From JAAXQD01 sp963790095 (GTDB lineage Bacteria; Desulfobacterota; Desulfobacteria; Desulfobacterales; UBA11574), in NCBI GenBank assembly GCA_963790095.1, contig CAWBNO010000034.1, forward strand, positions 1 to 64,000: a DNA stretch of 64,000 bases, in the 5' to 3' direction. A program made the position numbers and the translations under genes. Under the pieces are notes generated by a model that saw only the letters and a program-made list of their open reading frames with translations, did no database searches and was not told where the DNA came from. Each line of letters begins with the position of its first letter. The stretch's first letter is position 1. Positions 18,101 through 27,385 of this stretch are shown piece by piece.

Positions 18101-18772
18101 AGGACCGGCAATTCAGTAGAAAACCTTAGGTTGGTCACCGACAAATTAGCGGCCTATGGTTTCGAATCCAAGTGGCAAAAACCGATATTCACCATGATAG
18201 ACAAGGTTCTTTCAATACCCCTTGAGATCGGCAAAACTACCTTAAGGCTTTCTTCTGTTCAATGCAAGGACCGGATCAACGAAATGGAGTTTTATTTCCC
18301 GTTGAAACCGGTTACGCCTAAAAGACTCAAAAAAATATTCGAAAAATTTGGCGGTATCGATCTTCACGAGGGTTTCCCGGATCGGCTCGAGACACTCAAC
18401 TTCTCTTTAGCCAAAGGATTTATAAAAGGTTACATGGATATGGTTTTCTATCATAAGGATCGTTTCTGGCTGGTGGACTGGAAATCGAACTTTTTAGGAC
18501 CCTCTGTGGAAGACTATGGGAAAGATGCTTTGACGAAAATCATGAATCATGATTTTTACATTCTCCAGTATCATCTTTACACCCTTTCCCTTTATCAATA
18601 CCTTCGGCTAAGGTTCCCGGATTTTGATTATGAAAAACACTTTGGGGGTGTTTTTTATATCTTTATAAGAGGGGTGGATCCTGACAGAGGGCCGGAATTC
18701 GGTATTTACAAAGACCTTCCCGATACAGATCTTGTCAACGCTCTTTTGACAGCGTTGATTCCAGGAGATTAG
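15134..18772 (+). CDS. recB: Exodeoxyribonuclease V beta subunit RecB
   Basis: A 3'-5' helicase-nuclease of 1212 residues for double-strand-break repair. UvrD-type helicase motifs begin with Walker A EASAGTGKT (residues 18-26), then FQDTDSIQYEIF, GDPKQAIYSFRGAD, KSKGLEYPVVFCPFAW and RLLYVAMTRA. The C-terminal nuclease domain has the D...D-x-K arrangement in KGYMDMVFYHKDRFWLVDWKSN near residues 1100-1120. RecD follows 7 bp downstream. RecC, the third subunit, is absent from this locus: purB is the upstream neighbour. An AddA-like alternative is less likely given the recD partner and the RecB-type nuclease. Confidence 0.92.
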   Translation: MKVFDPIHTSLKGTNLIEASAGTGKTYTIAGIFLRLILEERLTADQILVVTFTKAATEELKERIRNKLLMAKSAFLKGGSHDGFMEALVKKYDHPTWAVQRIQDAIVDFDNAAIFTIHGFCQRVLHENAFETQSLFDTELVTDPMGLSREVVDDFWRTHFYSLPAQVLSFFLKKISGPDYFLKLLTQKSAADIRIIPELEAPDLVSLGDFEKIFNRLKDCWPLSRGPLMTLLKDPSLSGTVYGSLKPKPPPAGGSKRDLTVASMIASMDRFADEKSIGFPLFKGFEKFTSTKIIHSTRKNYTPPSHKLFDICDALHIKGVALEAEMETFWVYIKTLFFKFAQAQFLLRKKSANIQFYDDLLIKVKNALEDNGGNKLATAIRRKYRAALVDEFQDTDSIQYEIFTRLFGSKNGTLFMIGDPKQAIYSFRGADIFSYMKAARRVDSKYTLIENWRSTPGLITAVNTFFSKSPEPFVYDQIGFEKGIPGGKVNAMGPEFSPPMVLWYLTPKAPSTPPKPLSKTEAVPLIAQAVAGEILCLISKEKNRESHQNSGRIKAGDIAILVRTNRQAQIIKNCLSSRRIPSVLQHTGNIFHTHEALELERILLSIAEPANERLFKTALATDIIGVPGIKLDSTGENPFSLAHRSDDFREYFRLWNRYGFIRMFRMLMVRERVRERRIGLSDGERSLTNLFHLAEILHQASVDKKLGMTGLLKWLSEQRRAVTPESETHQLRLESDDQAVKIITVHKSKGLEYPVVFCPFAWDGSAIKGREVQFHNNDNSETLTLDLGSMELQTHLTQAQNELLAENLRLLYVAMTRAIKRCYLVWGRFNTAETSAIAYLLHYHPRSGDGSKKEDILTPLKTAVSEKNDGDIREDLIQLSSQSGGAIDIVPLPVDNGGEFLTGADKKENISFRRFSGKIDTSWRISSYSHLISQRASDRELPDRDAFPSFQKPFTDRELDLNLNTDIFSFPKGTRAGIFFHDIFEHLDFRTGNSVENLRLVTDKLAAYGFESKWQKPIFTMIDKVLSIPLEIGKTTLRLSSVQCKDRINEMEFYFPLKPVTPKRLKKIFEKFGGIDLHEGFPDRLETLNFSLAKGFIKGYMDMVFYHKDRFWLVDWKSNFLGPSVEDYGKDALTKIMNHDFYILQYHLYTLSLYQYLRLRFPDFDYEKHFGGVFYIFIRGVDPDRGPEFGIYKDLPDTDLVNALLTALIPGD

Positions 18773-18779
18773 AAACCTA

Positions 18780-20654
18780 GTGAATAAGATGAATAAAAAC
18801 CACATAACCACTTTGTATAAAAACGAATATATAACAGATACGGATGTTTATTTTGCCAATTTTATTGCCGAGATCGATAAAAATGACGATCCAGATGTTT
18901 TTCTGGCCGCAGCCCTCGTGAGCCGTGCCACCGGAAACGGAGATGTATATCTTGACCTTGGATCTGTGACGGAAACATCGGTTTTTTTAGAACTGAACGA
19001 AGATGGGGCGCATAAAGGTCCGGAACTTTCCGAGTGGTCAAAGAAAATACTCCGATGCCGGGCGGTGGGAAACCCCGGAGATCTTCGTCCCCTGATACTC
19101 GACGCTAAAAACAGACTTTACCTGTATCGATATTGGGCGTATGAAAATCATCTTTCAGACGCTATTACACGTCGTATGAGAGAAGACATCTCCAATATAG
19201 ATCGAACCCTTTTAAAGGAAGGCTTAAAAAGACTTTTTCCGGAAAATGATGAGGATTCCAAATGGCTGAAGGTGGCGGCGGTCATTGCAGCGTTCAAAAA
19301 ATTCTGTGTTATCACCGGAGGTCCGGGAACCGGAAAGACTTTCACTATGGCAAAAATTCTGGCACTGCTTTTAGAGCTCTCTCGAAAAGACACCCTAAAT
19401 ATTCTTCTCGCTGCACCCACCGGCAAGGCAGCGGCAAGAATCGGGGAATCGGTTAAAGCTGCAAAAACAACCCTCGACTGCGAAAAAAATATTCTCGATG
19501 CCATACCCGATGAAGCGAAAACCATTCACAGAATGCTGAAAACCATTCCGGGCTCCCCTTATTTTCGCCATAATGCGGAAAATCCGTTGGTCGCAGATAT
19601 CGTGGTGGTGGATGAAGCATCTATGGTGGATCTTGCCCTGATGTCGAAGCTCATGGCCGCTGTGCCGGACGATGCCCGACTCATACTGATCGGAGACCGG
19701 GATCAGCTGGCTTCGGTGGAGACGGGTTTTGTCATGGCCGACATCTGTGACAGGGAGAATGTCCATACCTTTTCAAGATATTTTTGTCAACAGTTCCAAG
19801 AGCTAACCGGACACAGAATCGACACCTCAAACGAAGAAGAGAAAGACACGCCGGGTATTTATGACGGTTTGGTCGTTCTTAAAAAGAGCTATCGGTTCGC
19901 CGAGACCAGCGGAATCGGAGAATGCAGCCGCGCCGTAAACCTGGGAAAAATTGATGACGCTTTTTTTCATCTGAAAAACAGTCCAGATCAAATTGATTGG
20001 AGAGAGATTTCAGCGCCTGATACGCTGTCCAAAGCCTTGTCAGACTGGGTTGTCCAAAGATATTCAGAATATCTGAATGCGGCGGATCCCAAAAAAGCAC
20101 TTGAACTTTTTAGTCGATTTAAAATACTGTGTGCGGTCAAAGTCGGATCATTGGGTGTCGGGGCCATAAACAGACTTGCAGAACAGATATTAAGTGGAAA
20201 CGGTTTGATAGATTTCGATACATTTTCCACCCATCCCTGGTACCGGGGCAGACCTGTTCTGATTACCCGAAACGATTACAGAATGGAACTCTTTAATGGG
20301 GATGTCGGCATCACCATGACCCCGCCGGATTCCAAGAACCAAGAGTTGGTTGTCTATTTTCAAGGTGCTGACGGTGAACTCCGGCGGTTTCATCCAAACA
20401 GACTCCCGGAGCACGAAACAGGGTATGCAACGACCGTTCACAAGAGCCAGGGATCAGAATTTGACTCAGTTCTTCTGATCCTTCCCAATCGGGATTATCC
20501 TGTATTAACCCGTGAACTGCTTTATACAGGGATCACTCGTGCCCGAAAAAATATATCGATTTGGGGAACCGAAGGGATCATTAAAACAGCCATATCTCGC
20601 AAAATTGAACGCACATCCGGACTTAAAGATGCGTTGTGGGAATCTACAGAATAA
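18780..20654 (+). CDS. recD: Exodeoxyribonuclease V alpha subunit RecD
   Basis: A 5'-3' superfamily 1B helicase of 624 residues. An N-terminal RecD domain covers residues 1-150, with Walker A TGGPGTGKT around residues 179-187, VVDEASMVDL as motif II, LIGDRDQLASVE, and the C-terminal GYATTVHKSQGSEF and LLYTGITRAR motifs. GTG at 18780 is the longest start; ATG at 18789 is equally possible. It is separated from recB by 7 bp, so the two are surely co-transcribed. Short insertions separate motif II and the next conserved block, as in other RecD proteins of this group. Confidence 0.91.
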   Translation: MNKMNKNHITTLYKNEYITDTDVYFANFIAEIDKNDDPDVFLAAALVSRATGNGDVYLDLGSVTETSVFLELNEDGAHKGPELSEWSKKILRCRAVGNPGDLRPLILDAKNRLYLYRYWAYENHLSDAITRRMREDISNIDRTLLKEGLKRLFPENDEDSKWLKVAAVIAAFKKFCVITGGPGTGKTFTMAKILALLLELSRKDTLNILLAAPTGKAAARIGESVKAAKTTLDCEKNILDAIPDEAKTIHRMLKTIPGSPYFRHNAENPLVADIVVVDEASMVDLALMSKLMAAVPDDARLILIGDRDQLASVETGFVMADICDRENVHTFSRYFCQQFQELTGHRIDTSNEEEKDTPGIYDGLVVLKKSYRFAETSGIGECSRAVNLGKIDDAFFHLKNSPDQIDWREISAPDTLSKALSDWVVQRYSEYLNAADPKKALELFSRFKILCAVKVGSLGVGAINRLAEQILSGNGLIDFDTFSTHPWYRGRPVLITRNDYRMELFNGDVGITMTPPDSKNQELVVYFQGADGELRRFHPNRLPEHETGYATTVHKSQGSEFDSVLLILPNRDYPVLTRELLYTGITRARKNISIWGTEGIIKTAISRKIERTSGLKDALWESTE

Positions 20655-20661
20655 AATAAAG

Positions 20662-20907
20662 GTACGTGTTCAGGGGGCGCACTTCCCCGTTTCACTCCGG
20701 TGTCTTCGTGTCTGGTCATTTTAATGACTTAGCAGCGGGGGCATTCCTGCCCCCTCCGCGTTCTCCCGCAAAAAGCATGCGGGAGCCGCGGTCTCCCCCA
20801 CTGCTAAGTCATTGAAATAACGAAGCCACTCCGCCAACCCGCCTGCCATGCAAGGCACGAGCGGGCAGGTATCGTTACACGGGGAAGCCCACCCCCTGAA
20901 CACGTAC
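20662..20907. repeat. Large nested inverted repeat upstream of fabH (MITE-like)
   Basis: Perfect 16-bp outer arms, GTACGTGTTCAGGGGG (20662-20677) and its complement (20892-20907), enclose second arms of 19 bp with one mismatch (20723-20741 and 20795-20813) and a central 8-bp hairpin, CTCCCGCA and TGCGGGAG (20763-20785). The whole 246-bp element could fold into a cruciform or long RNA hairpin. It ends 18 bp before fabH. It encodes nothing and resembles a non-autonomous mobile element. Confidence 0.75.
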
Positions 20908-20925
20908 AAATAAAGGGGTGCTCTT

Positions 20926-21948
20926 ATGTTAAAAACAATCATTAAAGGAACCGGTCGTTATGTTCCGGAACGTGTTGTCACCAACGATGATCTTTCCCAA
21001 TGGATGGATACGTCGGACGAATGGATACTTCAACGTACGGGAATCGAACAACGGCACTGGGTTCCTGAAGTTGGGGGGGTGGGATCCTCTGATCTCGGAC
21101 TCGAAGCTTCCAAGATTGCCTTGAAGCGGGCCGGGTGGTCACCTGAAGATATCGACCTCATTATTTTTGCGACACTGAGTCCGGATATCTATTTTCCGGG
21201 TTCAGGATGTATGCTGCAGCATAAACTCGGACTTGAAAACACACCGGCCCTGGATATCCGCCAGCAGTGCACCGGGTTTATATACGGCCTTACGACTGCG
21301 GACGCTTTTATTCGAAGCGGTCATGCAAACCGGATTCTTTTTGTGGGGGCCGAAGTCCACAGCACGGCACTCGATATTTCCACCCGGGGACGCCATATTT
21401 CGGTAATCTTCGGAGACGGCGCCGGCGCGGTATGTCTTGAAGGGGTTGAAACCGAGGTACCGGCGGGCGTTCTGGGCGCAACGCTTCACGCCCAGGGGGA
21501 ACTTGCAGATGTTCTCATGATGGAATTGCCGTCTCACAAAATGAGCCCGTTCTTAAGCGAAGAGATGATGAAAGGAGACCGGCATTACCCGGTTATGGAC
21601 GGAAGACTGGTATTTAAGACCGCGGTGAAAAGACTTCCACGGGTCACCAAAGAAGTCTTGGAAAAGGCCGGCCTGTCTCTGGAAGACATCGACCTTTTCA
21701 TTCCCCATCAGGCCAATCTTCGGATAAACGAAGCATTTGCAAAAACACTGAATTTGCCTCCGGAAAAGGTGTTCAACAATATCCAGCGTTATGGCAATAC
21801 AACGGCGGCAAGCATTCCCATTGCACTGGATGAAGCCATTGAAACGGGCCGCATCAAAGATGGAAACACCGTCGCCTTCCTGGCCCTGGGTGCCGGATTG
21901 ACGTGGGGAGCTGTGATATACAGGTTTGCAGACGAATCGTCTGATTAA
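20926..21948 (+). CDS. fabH: Beta-ketoacyl-ACP synthase III
   Basis: Condenses acetyl-CoA (or another acyl-CoA) with malonyl-ACP to start fatty-acid synthesis. The 340-residue protein has Cys115 (RQQCTGFIYGL), His261 (IPHQANLRINEAF) and Asn291 (YGNTTAASIP), the complete thiolase-fold triad. The start at MLKTIIKGTGRYVPERVVTN matches the family, and AAAGGGG lies upstream. No other fab gene adjoins, so a role as a stand-alone starter condensing enzyme or in a special lipid cannot be excluded. The large inverted repeat ends 18 bp upstream and must be part of its leader or promoter region. Confidence 0.9.
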   Translation: MLKTIIKGTGRYVPERVVTNDDLSQWMDTSDEWILQRTGIEQRHWVPEVGGVGSSDLGLEASKIALKRAGWSPEDIDLIIFATLSPDIYFPGSGCMLQHKLGLENTPALDIRQQCTGFIYGLTTADAFIRSGHANRILFVGAEVHSTALDISTRGRHISVIFGDGAGAVCLEGVETEVPAGVLGATLHAQGELADVLMMELPSHKMSPFLSEEMMKGDRHYPVMDGRLVFKTAVKRLPRVTKEVLEKAGLSLEDIDLFIPHQANLRINEAFAKTLNLPPEKVFNNIQRYGNTTAASIPIALDEAIETGRIKDGNTVAFLALGAGLTWGAVIYRFADESSD

Positions 21949-22078
21949 TCCTTAGCGAATATCAAAAACAAGTCGGTCCCGTTGCCTGGAGCCAAGAAGA
22001 CCTATCACTGAGCGATTGGCGCTGTGACAATCGGCCTTTGGGCGACCCGGGAACCGTCATAGAGAAACTCGGAGCGAA

Positions 22079-25000
22079 CTACGCCGCGGGCTTGAGGGCG
22101 TCCAGTGTGAGCTTGGTGTTGACGGTTTTCGTCGAGGTCTTCTTCACCGGACCGGGACTTCCGGCGCTCACCCGTGCGGCGTCCAGACCGGCGGTGGTCC
22201 TAAGCGCCTGCACAATCGTTTCCCCCCGGCGTTGGGCGAGAACTTGAAGGTCGTTGTCGGTGAGCGGCTCGAGCTTAACCAATTCCTCGAACATGGCCTG
22301 ATAAAAGGCGATATCTGAACTTTCCAAACCGAAAAAGGCCAGGTAGGATTTTACGGGTTTGGCCTTTTCGCCGGTCGCTTTTTCGTACTGCGTCTTGAAA
22401 TCTGCGATCGCGGTATCTCCACTGCGCAATACCAATAGCTTTCCCAGAGCTTTCTGCGTCTTTGCACTGTTGAATGCGATGGGTCCCGGATCCTCCTCGA
22501 GAGTGAGCTTCACGCCCATCTGTTCAGCAAGAGCACGCCGTACTCCCTCGGAACGCAACGCTTTGCCATCTACTTTTGGGTCGAAACGACCTTCTATTAC
22601 TATCCTCAATTGAGGTCGTTTTTTGAGAGCTTCCGCAACCTCTTTTAGTTTTTCCTGTTCCGGGGGCAGCAGGCGGGCGCTGCCGGGATCGAAAGCGATG
22701 GCGTCCATCTGTCCGCTCTTGTCGCCAAAAAGGCCCCCCAGCGCTCTGAACGGCGCAGTCACGATTTTGGTGATCAGGTTGACCAACGCCTGGCGGATCA
22801 CATGCCCGTAACTGAATTTCGGATTGTCCATGTTGCCACTCACCGGTACCGCCACATCGATCTTGCCCTCAGAGTCGCTAAGAAGAGCGATGGCCAAATC
22901 AAGTGGCAGATTAATCGCGTTTGGTGCCTCAACCCGCTCACCGAGGGTGAACTGATCTAACACCACTTTATTGTCTCCGAGAAGTTCGCTGTCCTGGATT
23001 TTGTATTCCAAGTCGAGGTTCAGTGTACCGGATGCGATTTTTCGCCCGGCAAACGTTGCGCTATAGGGACTGAGGGGCTTCATATCGACATTCTTGAATG
23101 ACACGGTGAGATCGGTGAACGTTTTGGGTGCGAACGGACTCATCCCACCCTCCACCGTGGTGCTTCCGTATTCGTCAACCTTGCCCTCGAGTTTAATCAT
23201 GGCTCGGCTCGCCGGATCGGAAGATATGCCCGCAGCACCTCCGCTTAGGTCCGTCACGTGGGCAGCAAAAGGCAACACCAGAGTGAAGTCAGCGAAATCA
23301 ACAACACCTTTTTCCACGCGAATCCGCTCGACACTCACCGGAAAAATTGGTCGATCTTTGCTCGGTGCGACAGTCGGAGGTTCCTTCTGGCGTGCAGCAG
23401 TCTCTTCGCTAACCGCATCTGAGTTCTTGAGCACCTTGGCCAGATTTATACTACGGTCCTTGAAAATTACAACCTTGGCGCCGGGCTCCAGCAATTTCAC
23501 CTCTTCGATGTGCAGCCCATCAGGTGACAGGCCAAACTTTAGACCATTGACAGACATCTTTTCCCATTCGAGAAATCGTTCACCGGTCCCTTCTTCGTTA
23601 AGCATGAGCTTGTTCACGTTTACTGAGCCGTTGGCGCGCAATCGGGGACCTGATTTGGCAGAACGGTAGTTCACCCGGAGCGACGTGGAGATGTTAGCAG
23701 ACTCAAGCGCAAGGGACGTGAACTTGGATAGGGCCGGGCGTAGCGGTTTAAGGTTTATCCCCGTTATTTTCGCTCGTGCATCGGCACGGTCGCCGATCTG
23801 GCTGACCTGACCACTGACGTTTGCACTTCCACCCTGGGCCACCTTTAAATCTGTTTTAAAGTCGATGGGCGTTTTGGCATCGTTGGTAAGATTTTTGAGT
23901 GACGCCCGGATATCTTTTAGGCCATAAACAATGGCCGGGACAACGGTATTGTCCTGCAAAGACACCTGGAAGCCGTCCATTTCAAACGTATCAAGGCTGA
24001 AGGACCAGGACTTGCCCTCGGCCTTTGCCTTTAGGGCGGTTTCGGCGATATCGCGTTTCAGCCTGCCTTTGTCCCCGGGACTAAGCATCTCAAATAGACG
24101 GATATGCCCGTCTTTACCGCGCACCACGTCTGTTCCACCGCCGGTAGCCCCAATCCGGGTGATCGTTATCTCGCGACTGCCAATATCGATGCGACCGTCA
24201 TTCAGTGCAAGCGTGTCTAATGATAGAAAAGGGGTGTCGTCACCGGCTTCTGAAATTGAGATACCATTCAACGCAACCTCCAGATCGTCCACAGTGGCTT
24301 TTAGCGGGCCGGTGCCAACTTCTGCAGACACGTTCAACAAAACATTAAGTCCGCCGACGGCAAGCCCCAATGGGTTGGCGCGGCTGTGGTCTGAATAATC
24401 CACCGCCACGTTTTCGACTTTCACCTCTCCTGCTATCAAGCGCCATGGCTGGTTCTCGGGTGTTGAAGCGCCAGGAATCGGTGCAGTTGCGTCTGTGGAC
24501 TTTCGACGTGCAACAAGCTTCTGCCAGTCGAACAACCCCTTTTCATCCACTGATGCCGAAACTTTACCGTCACGCACGATAATGTTCGGAATTGCGAGTT
24601 CCCGGGCTTGAAGGTCGAAACGCATGCCGTCGGCTTCAATTGTTTCAAGAGCAAGCAAGGGTGTGTTCTTGCCCTTTTCTGTAAGCAAAAGTCCCTTTAG
24701 TGCGAATTTCGCGTCTTGCAACACCAAAAGGGCGATGCGCTTTTGATAATCGAACCGATAGTGGGTAGTGAAGTCCATGTCTCCAGCCGGCTCGACAAGG
24801 TTTACTTCGTCCTGAGCGAACTTCCATGCCGTGGCCAGCTTAAAGCCCTCCATGCTTAATTCACCTTCGGAAAAGATCGGGTGTAAAGATATTTCGCCTT
24901 GCCAGCCAACCGTGCCGCCCCCGGGAAGGTCGGCCTTGACGGTGTAGGGACCTTTGCGTTCCGGGAGTGTTGATATCTCTTTGAATTCGAAGTTGAGAGG

Positions 25001-25567
25001 TGAGAATGTTTCTATAGCATGAGTGGTATCTGAACGATCGCTGAAAGTGAAGCTGCCGTCAATAACTTTAGCGTGTTGTACCAGGAGTCGTGGCGGGCGA
25101 CGGTCGATGGGCGGCGGATCTTCCGACTTGGGGAGGCTGTCAGCAAGATCTGCGAAATTAAGACGGCCGTTGTGCTGGATCTCTACGTGTAGTGACGGTC
25201 GTTCTATACGAATATCGGCAAATGTCCACGCCCAGCGAAATAAGCTTGAGAGTTCAAAGTCTACAAACATCCGGCCGAAACCAATAATTGGGCGATCATC
25301 CGCCTCTTGGAGTACAAAGTCTTTGGCCTCAAAGGTAAGAAGAAACGGGTTGACGCGGACTTCTAAAATTGAGGCTTTTCGCTGGAGCTTTTCTGCGGCG
25401 TAATTGCTTACATAGCGCTTTAATATCCAGGGAGTAAACAAAAATCCAAGCAGGGCGTACATCGCTACTGCTGCAACAGCTGTCAACAGCCAGCGATTTA
25501 GGAGCAACTGCCGCCAGCGTTTGGAGGCCATATTGGGGTCACTATTATCTGTGGTTTGATCAAGCAT
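22079..25567 (-). CDS. DUF748/AsmA-like envelope protein
   Basis: A protein of 1162 residues with one N-terminal membrane anchor (about residues 26-47, LTAVAAVAMYALLGFLFTP) and a very long periplasmic part of repeated beta-rich segments typical of DUF748 and AsmA-like proteins, now seen as lipid-transfer or outer-membrane biogenesis factors. Near residue 1000, IAFDPGSARLLPPEQEKLKEVAEAL followed by LRIVIEGRFDP resembles an OmpA-like tail. No Shine-Dalgarno is obvious at the ATG. By eye the gene is more GC-rich than its neighbours, which may mean transfer. It stands alone, convergent with fabH. Confidence 0.82.
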   Translation of the reverse strand: MLDQTTDNSDPNMASKRWRQLLLNRWLLTAVAAVAMYALLGFLFTPWILKRYVSNYAAEKLQRKASILEVRVNPFLLTFEAKDFVLQEADDRPIIGFGRMFVDFELSSLFRWAWTFADIRIERPSLHVEIQHNGRLNFADLADSLPKSEDPPPIDRRPPRLLVQHAKVIDGSFTFSDRSDTTHAIETFSPLNFEFKEISTLPERKGPYTVKADLPGGGTVGWQGEISLHPIFSEGELSMEGFKLATAWKFAQDEVNLVEPAGDMDFTTHYRFDYQKRIALLVLQDAKFALKGLLLTEKGKNTPLLALETIEADGMRFDLQARELAIPNIIVRDGKVSASVDEKGLFDWQKLVARRKSTDATAPIPGASTPENQPWRLIAGEVKVENVAVDYSDHSRANPLGLAVGGLNVLLNVSAEVGTGPLKATVDDLEVALNGISISEAGDDTPFLSLDTLALNDGRIDIGSREITITRIGATGGGTDVVRGKDGHIRLFEMLSPGDKGRLKRDIAETALKAKAEGKSWSFSLDTFEMDGFQVSLQDNTVVPAIVYGLKDIRASLKNLTNDAKTPIDFKTDLKVAQGGSANVSGQVSQIGDRADARAKITGINLKPLRPALSKFTSLALESANISTSLRVNYRSAKSGPRLRANGSVNVNKLMLNEEGTGERFLEWEKMSVNGLKFGLSPDGLHIEEVKLLEPGAKVVIFKDRSINLAKVLKNSDAVSEETAARQKEPPTVAPSKDRPIFPVSVERIRVEKGVVDFADFTLVLPFAAHVTDLSGGAAGISSDPASRAMIKLEGKVDEYGSTTVEGGMSPFAPKTFTDLTVSFKNVDMKPLSPYSATFAGRKIASGTLNLDLEYKIQDSELLGDNKVVLDQFTLGERVEAPNAINLPLDLAIALLSDSEGKIDVAVPVSGNMDNPKFSYGHVIRQALVNLITKIVTAPFRALGGLFGDKSGQMDAIAFDPGSARLLPPEQEKLKEVAEALKKRPQLRIVIEGRFDPKVDGKALRSEGVRRALAEQMGVKLTLEEDPGPIAFNSAKTQKALGKLLVLRSGDTAIADFKTQYEKATGEKAKPVKSYLAFFGLESSDIAFYQAMFEELVKLEPLTDNDLQVLAQRRGETIVQALRTTAGLDAARVSAGSPGPVKKTSTKTVNTKLTLDALKPAA

Positions 25568-25581
25568 AGACGATAGCTTCC

Positions 25582-25602
25582 GTGCCGCGCCGAAAACGGC
25601 AC
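25582..25602. terminator. Short hairpin between the pgi stop and the DUF748 gene start
   Basis: GTGCCG (25582-25587) pairs with CGGCAC (25597-25602). It could mark the end of pgi transcription, but no T-run is adjacent. Confidence 0.2.
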
Positions 25603-25692
25603 TTCGTTTCAGTTAAATTGGATCTTGTTGAATATGTAATGTTAAGGCCCGATCGATCTATTGTCAATCAATCTTCGTTGTACATCTTCCAA

Positions 25693-27312
25693 TCACTTGT
25701 CATGGAACAACGTCTCCAAATAGAATCTCGTTATGGGGTCTGTAACATCAAATGTGTGATTCTCGTCTCGATTTTTGGCGGCCATCTGTTTTCGTATGTC
25801 CGTGGCAAGGGTTTTGCCCAACTCCACGCCGAACTGATCAAATGGATTAATGCCCCAGATAAAAGCTTCATAAACCGTTTTGGCTTCGTAAAAAGAAAGA
25901 AGACGGCCGATGTTTTCAGGTGAAAGTTCCTTTAAAAGAAGAGTTGATGAGGGTCTGTTTCCGGAAAAAGATTTCGCGGGATTCGAATCTTCTTTTCCGG
26001 TGGCAAGGGCAGCCGGCTGTGCGATGAGATTCGCCCATAGCTCCTGATGATTGGTGACCCCTTTGGATCGATGTCCATACTGATGGTAATGGGGATAGAT
26101 GACACCGATAAAGTCAATAGGGAAGGGTTTTCCCTGATGTGCCAGCTGAAAGAATGAATGCTGGGCATTGGTTCCGGGTTCTCCAAAAACGATGGTACCT
26201 GTGGCATCATCCAGCCGGTGGCCGTCTTTTGTGACCGATTTACCGTTACTCTCCATGCTCAGCTGCTGGATGTGAGGGGCCAGCTTGGAAAGGGGGGAGG
26301 AATAGGGGATGATGGCCTGTGCCGGATATCCCAAAAAATTGTTGTTCCATACTGAAATAAGGGCAGCAACAAGGGGAATATTTTCCCTATCCAATGCATT
26401 CTGGGAATGCAGGTCCATGGCTTCAGCACCTTTCAAAAACCGCTCAAACCGTTCATACCCGAGATAAAGACTCAAGGGGACCCCGCCGACCGCTGAGGTA
26501 ACACTGTATCTTCCGCCGATGAAATCGAACATATGAAAGGATGCAAGGACCGGATTTTTGGGATCGTCTCCGGGAGATCCCTTGCTGGTAACCGTTAGAA
26601 AATGTTTGGCAGGATCGAGACCTTTCTCTTTAATAAAAGCTCTGGCTTGATGAACATTGGCCATGGTTTCAGCAGTGGTATAACTTTTTGAGATGACGAC
26701 CCAAAGGGTTGTTTCAACATCGATGATGGCGGCAATCTTGCCGAAATTATGGATATCCACGTTGGAGAGGAACATAATCTCGATTTTTTTATCCGCCAGA
26801 AAATAGAGTGCATTGGCAACAAATTCTGTGCCCAGATAGGATCCGCCGATCCCGATAACCACCACCTGCCTGAAGGGTTTTCCCGTGGATCCGGTGATCT
26901 TTTCGTCATGAATTCGACCGACAAATTGTCTGATCTCATTTCGAACGTTGCGTATTTCAGGCATTACATCTTTTCCATCGACAACAACAGGATGATCTGA
27001 AAAATTCCTTGCTGCCGTGTGAAGGGCCGGCCGGTTTTCCGTGGTGTTCATCTTTTCTCCATGGACCATGGCTGAAAACTGCTCGCTTAGACGGCGGTCC
27101 TCAGCCAGTTCCAATAGAAGATCCATGGTCTTTTCATCGAGCCTCTGTCGTGAAAAGTCATAGAAAATACCGGCGGCTTTTAAGGAGAATTTTGAAACTC
27201 GGTCATGACTTTCGAGAAGATATTTCAAATGGTTCTCAGGGCGGTTCATGACCTCAGCGTGTTGGATAAGCGCTTTCCAGACCGGCCTTTTACCGTGTTT
27301 AAAATTGGTCAT
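25693..27312 (-). CDS. pgi: Glucose-6-phosphate isomerase
   Basis: Interconverts glucose-6-phosphate and fructose-6-phosphate in glycolysis and gluconeogenesis. The 539-residue protein has the phosphosugar-binding core IGIGGSYLGTEFVANAL, the family signature region around FSDHPVVVDG and PEIRNVRNEI, the DFIGGRYSVTSAVG segment and a late GHRSKGVTNHQELWANL region. ATG at 27310-27312 has GGGAG 5 bases upstream, better than a TTG nine codons earlier. The gene lies downstream of a small cysteine-rich gene on the same strand. Confidence 0.92.
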   Translation of the reverse strand: MTNFKHGKRPVWKALIQHAEVMNRPENHLKYLLESHDRVSKFSLKAAGIFYDFSRQRLDEKTMDLLLELAEDRRLSEQFSAMVHGEKMNTTENRPALHTAARNFSDHPVVVDGKDVMPEIRNVRNEIRQFVGRIHDEKITGSTGKPFRQVVVIGIGGSYLGTEFVANALYFLADKKIEIMFLSNVDIHNFGKIAAIIDVETTLWVVISKSYTTAETMANVHQARAFIKEKGLDPAKHFLTVTSKGSPGDDPKNPVLASFHMFDFIGGRYSVTSAVGGVPLSLYLGYERFERFLKGAEAMDLHSQNALDRENIPLVAALISVWNNNFLGYPAQAIIPYSSPLSKLAPHIQQLSMESNGKSVTKDGHRLDDATGTIVFGEPGTNAQHSFFQLAHQGKPFPIDFIGVIYPHYHQYGHRSKGVTNHQELWANLIAQPAALATGKEDSNPAKSFSGNRPSSTLLLKELSPENIGRLLSFYEAKTVYEAFIWGINPFDQFGVELGKTLATDIRKQMAAKNRDENHTFDVTDPITRFYLETLFHDK

Positions 27313-27385
27313 ATTGTCTCCCTTCCCTTCAAAAGACAACCCGTTAATGCCCCGAAATATAAATGGACTCAGGTGTTAAAAGAGA

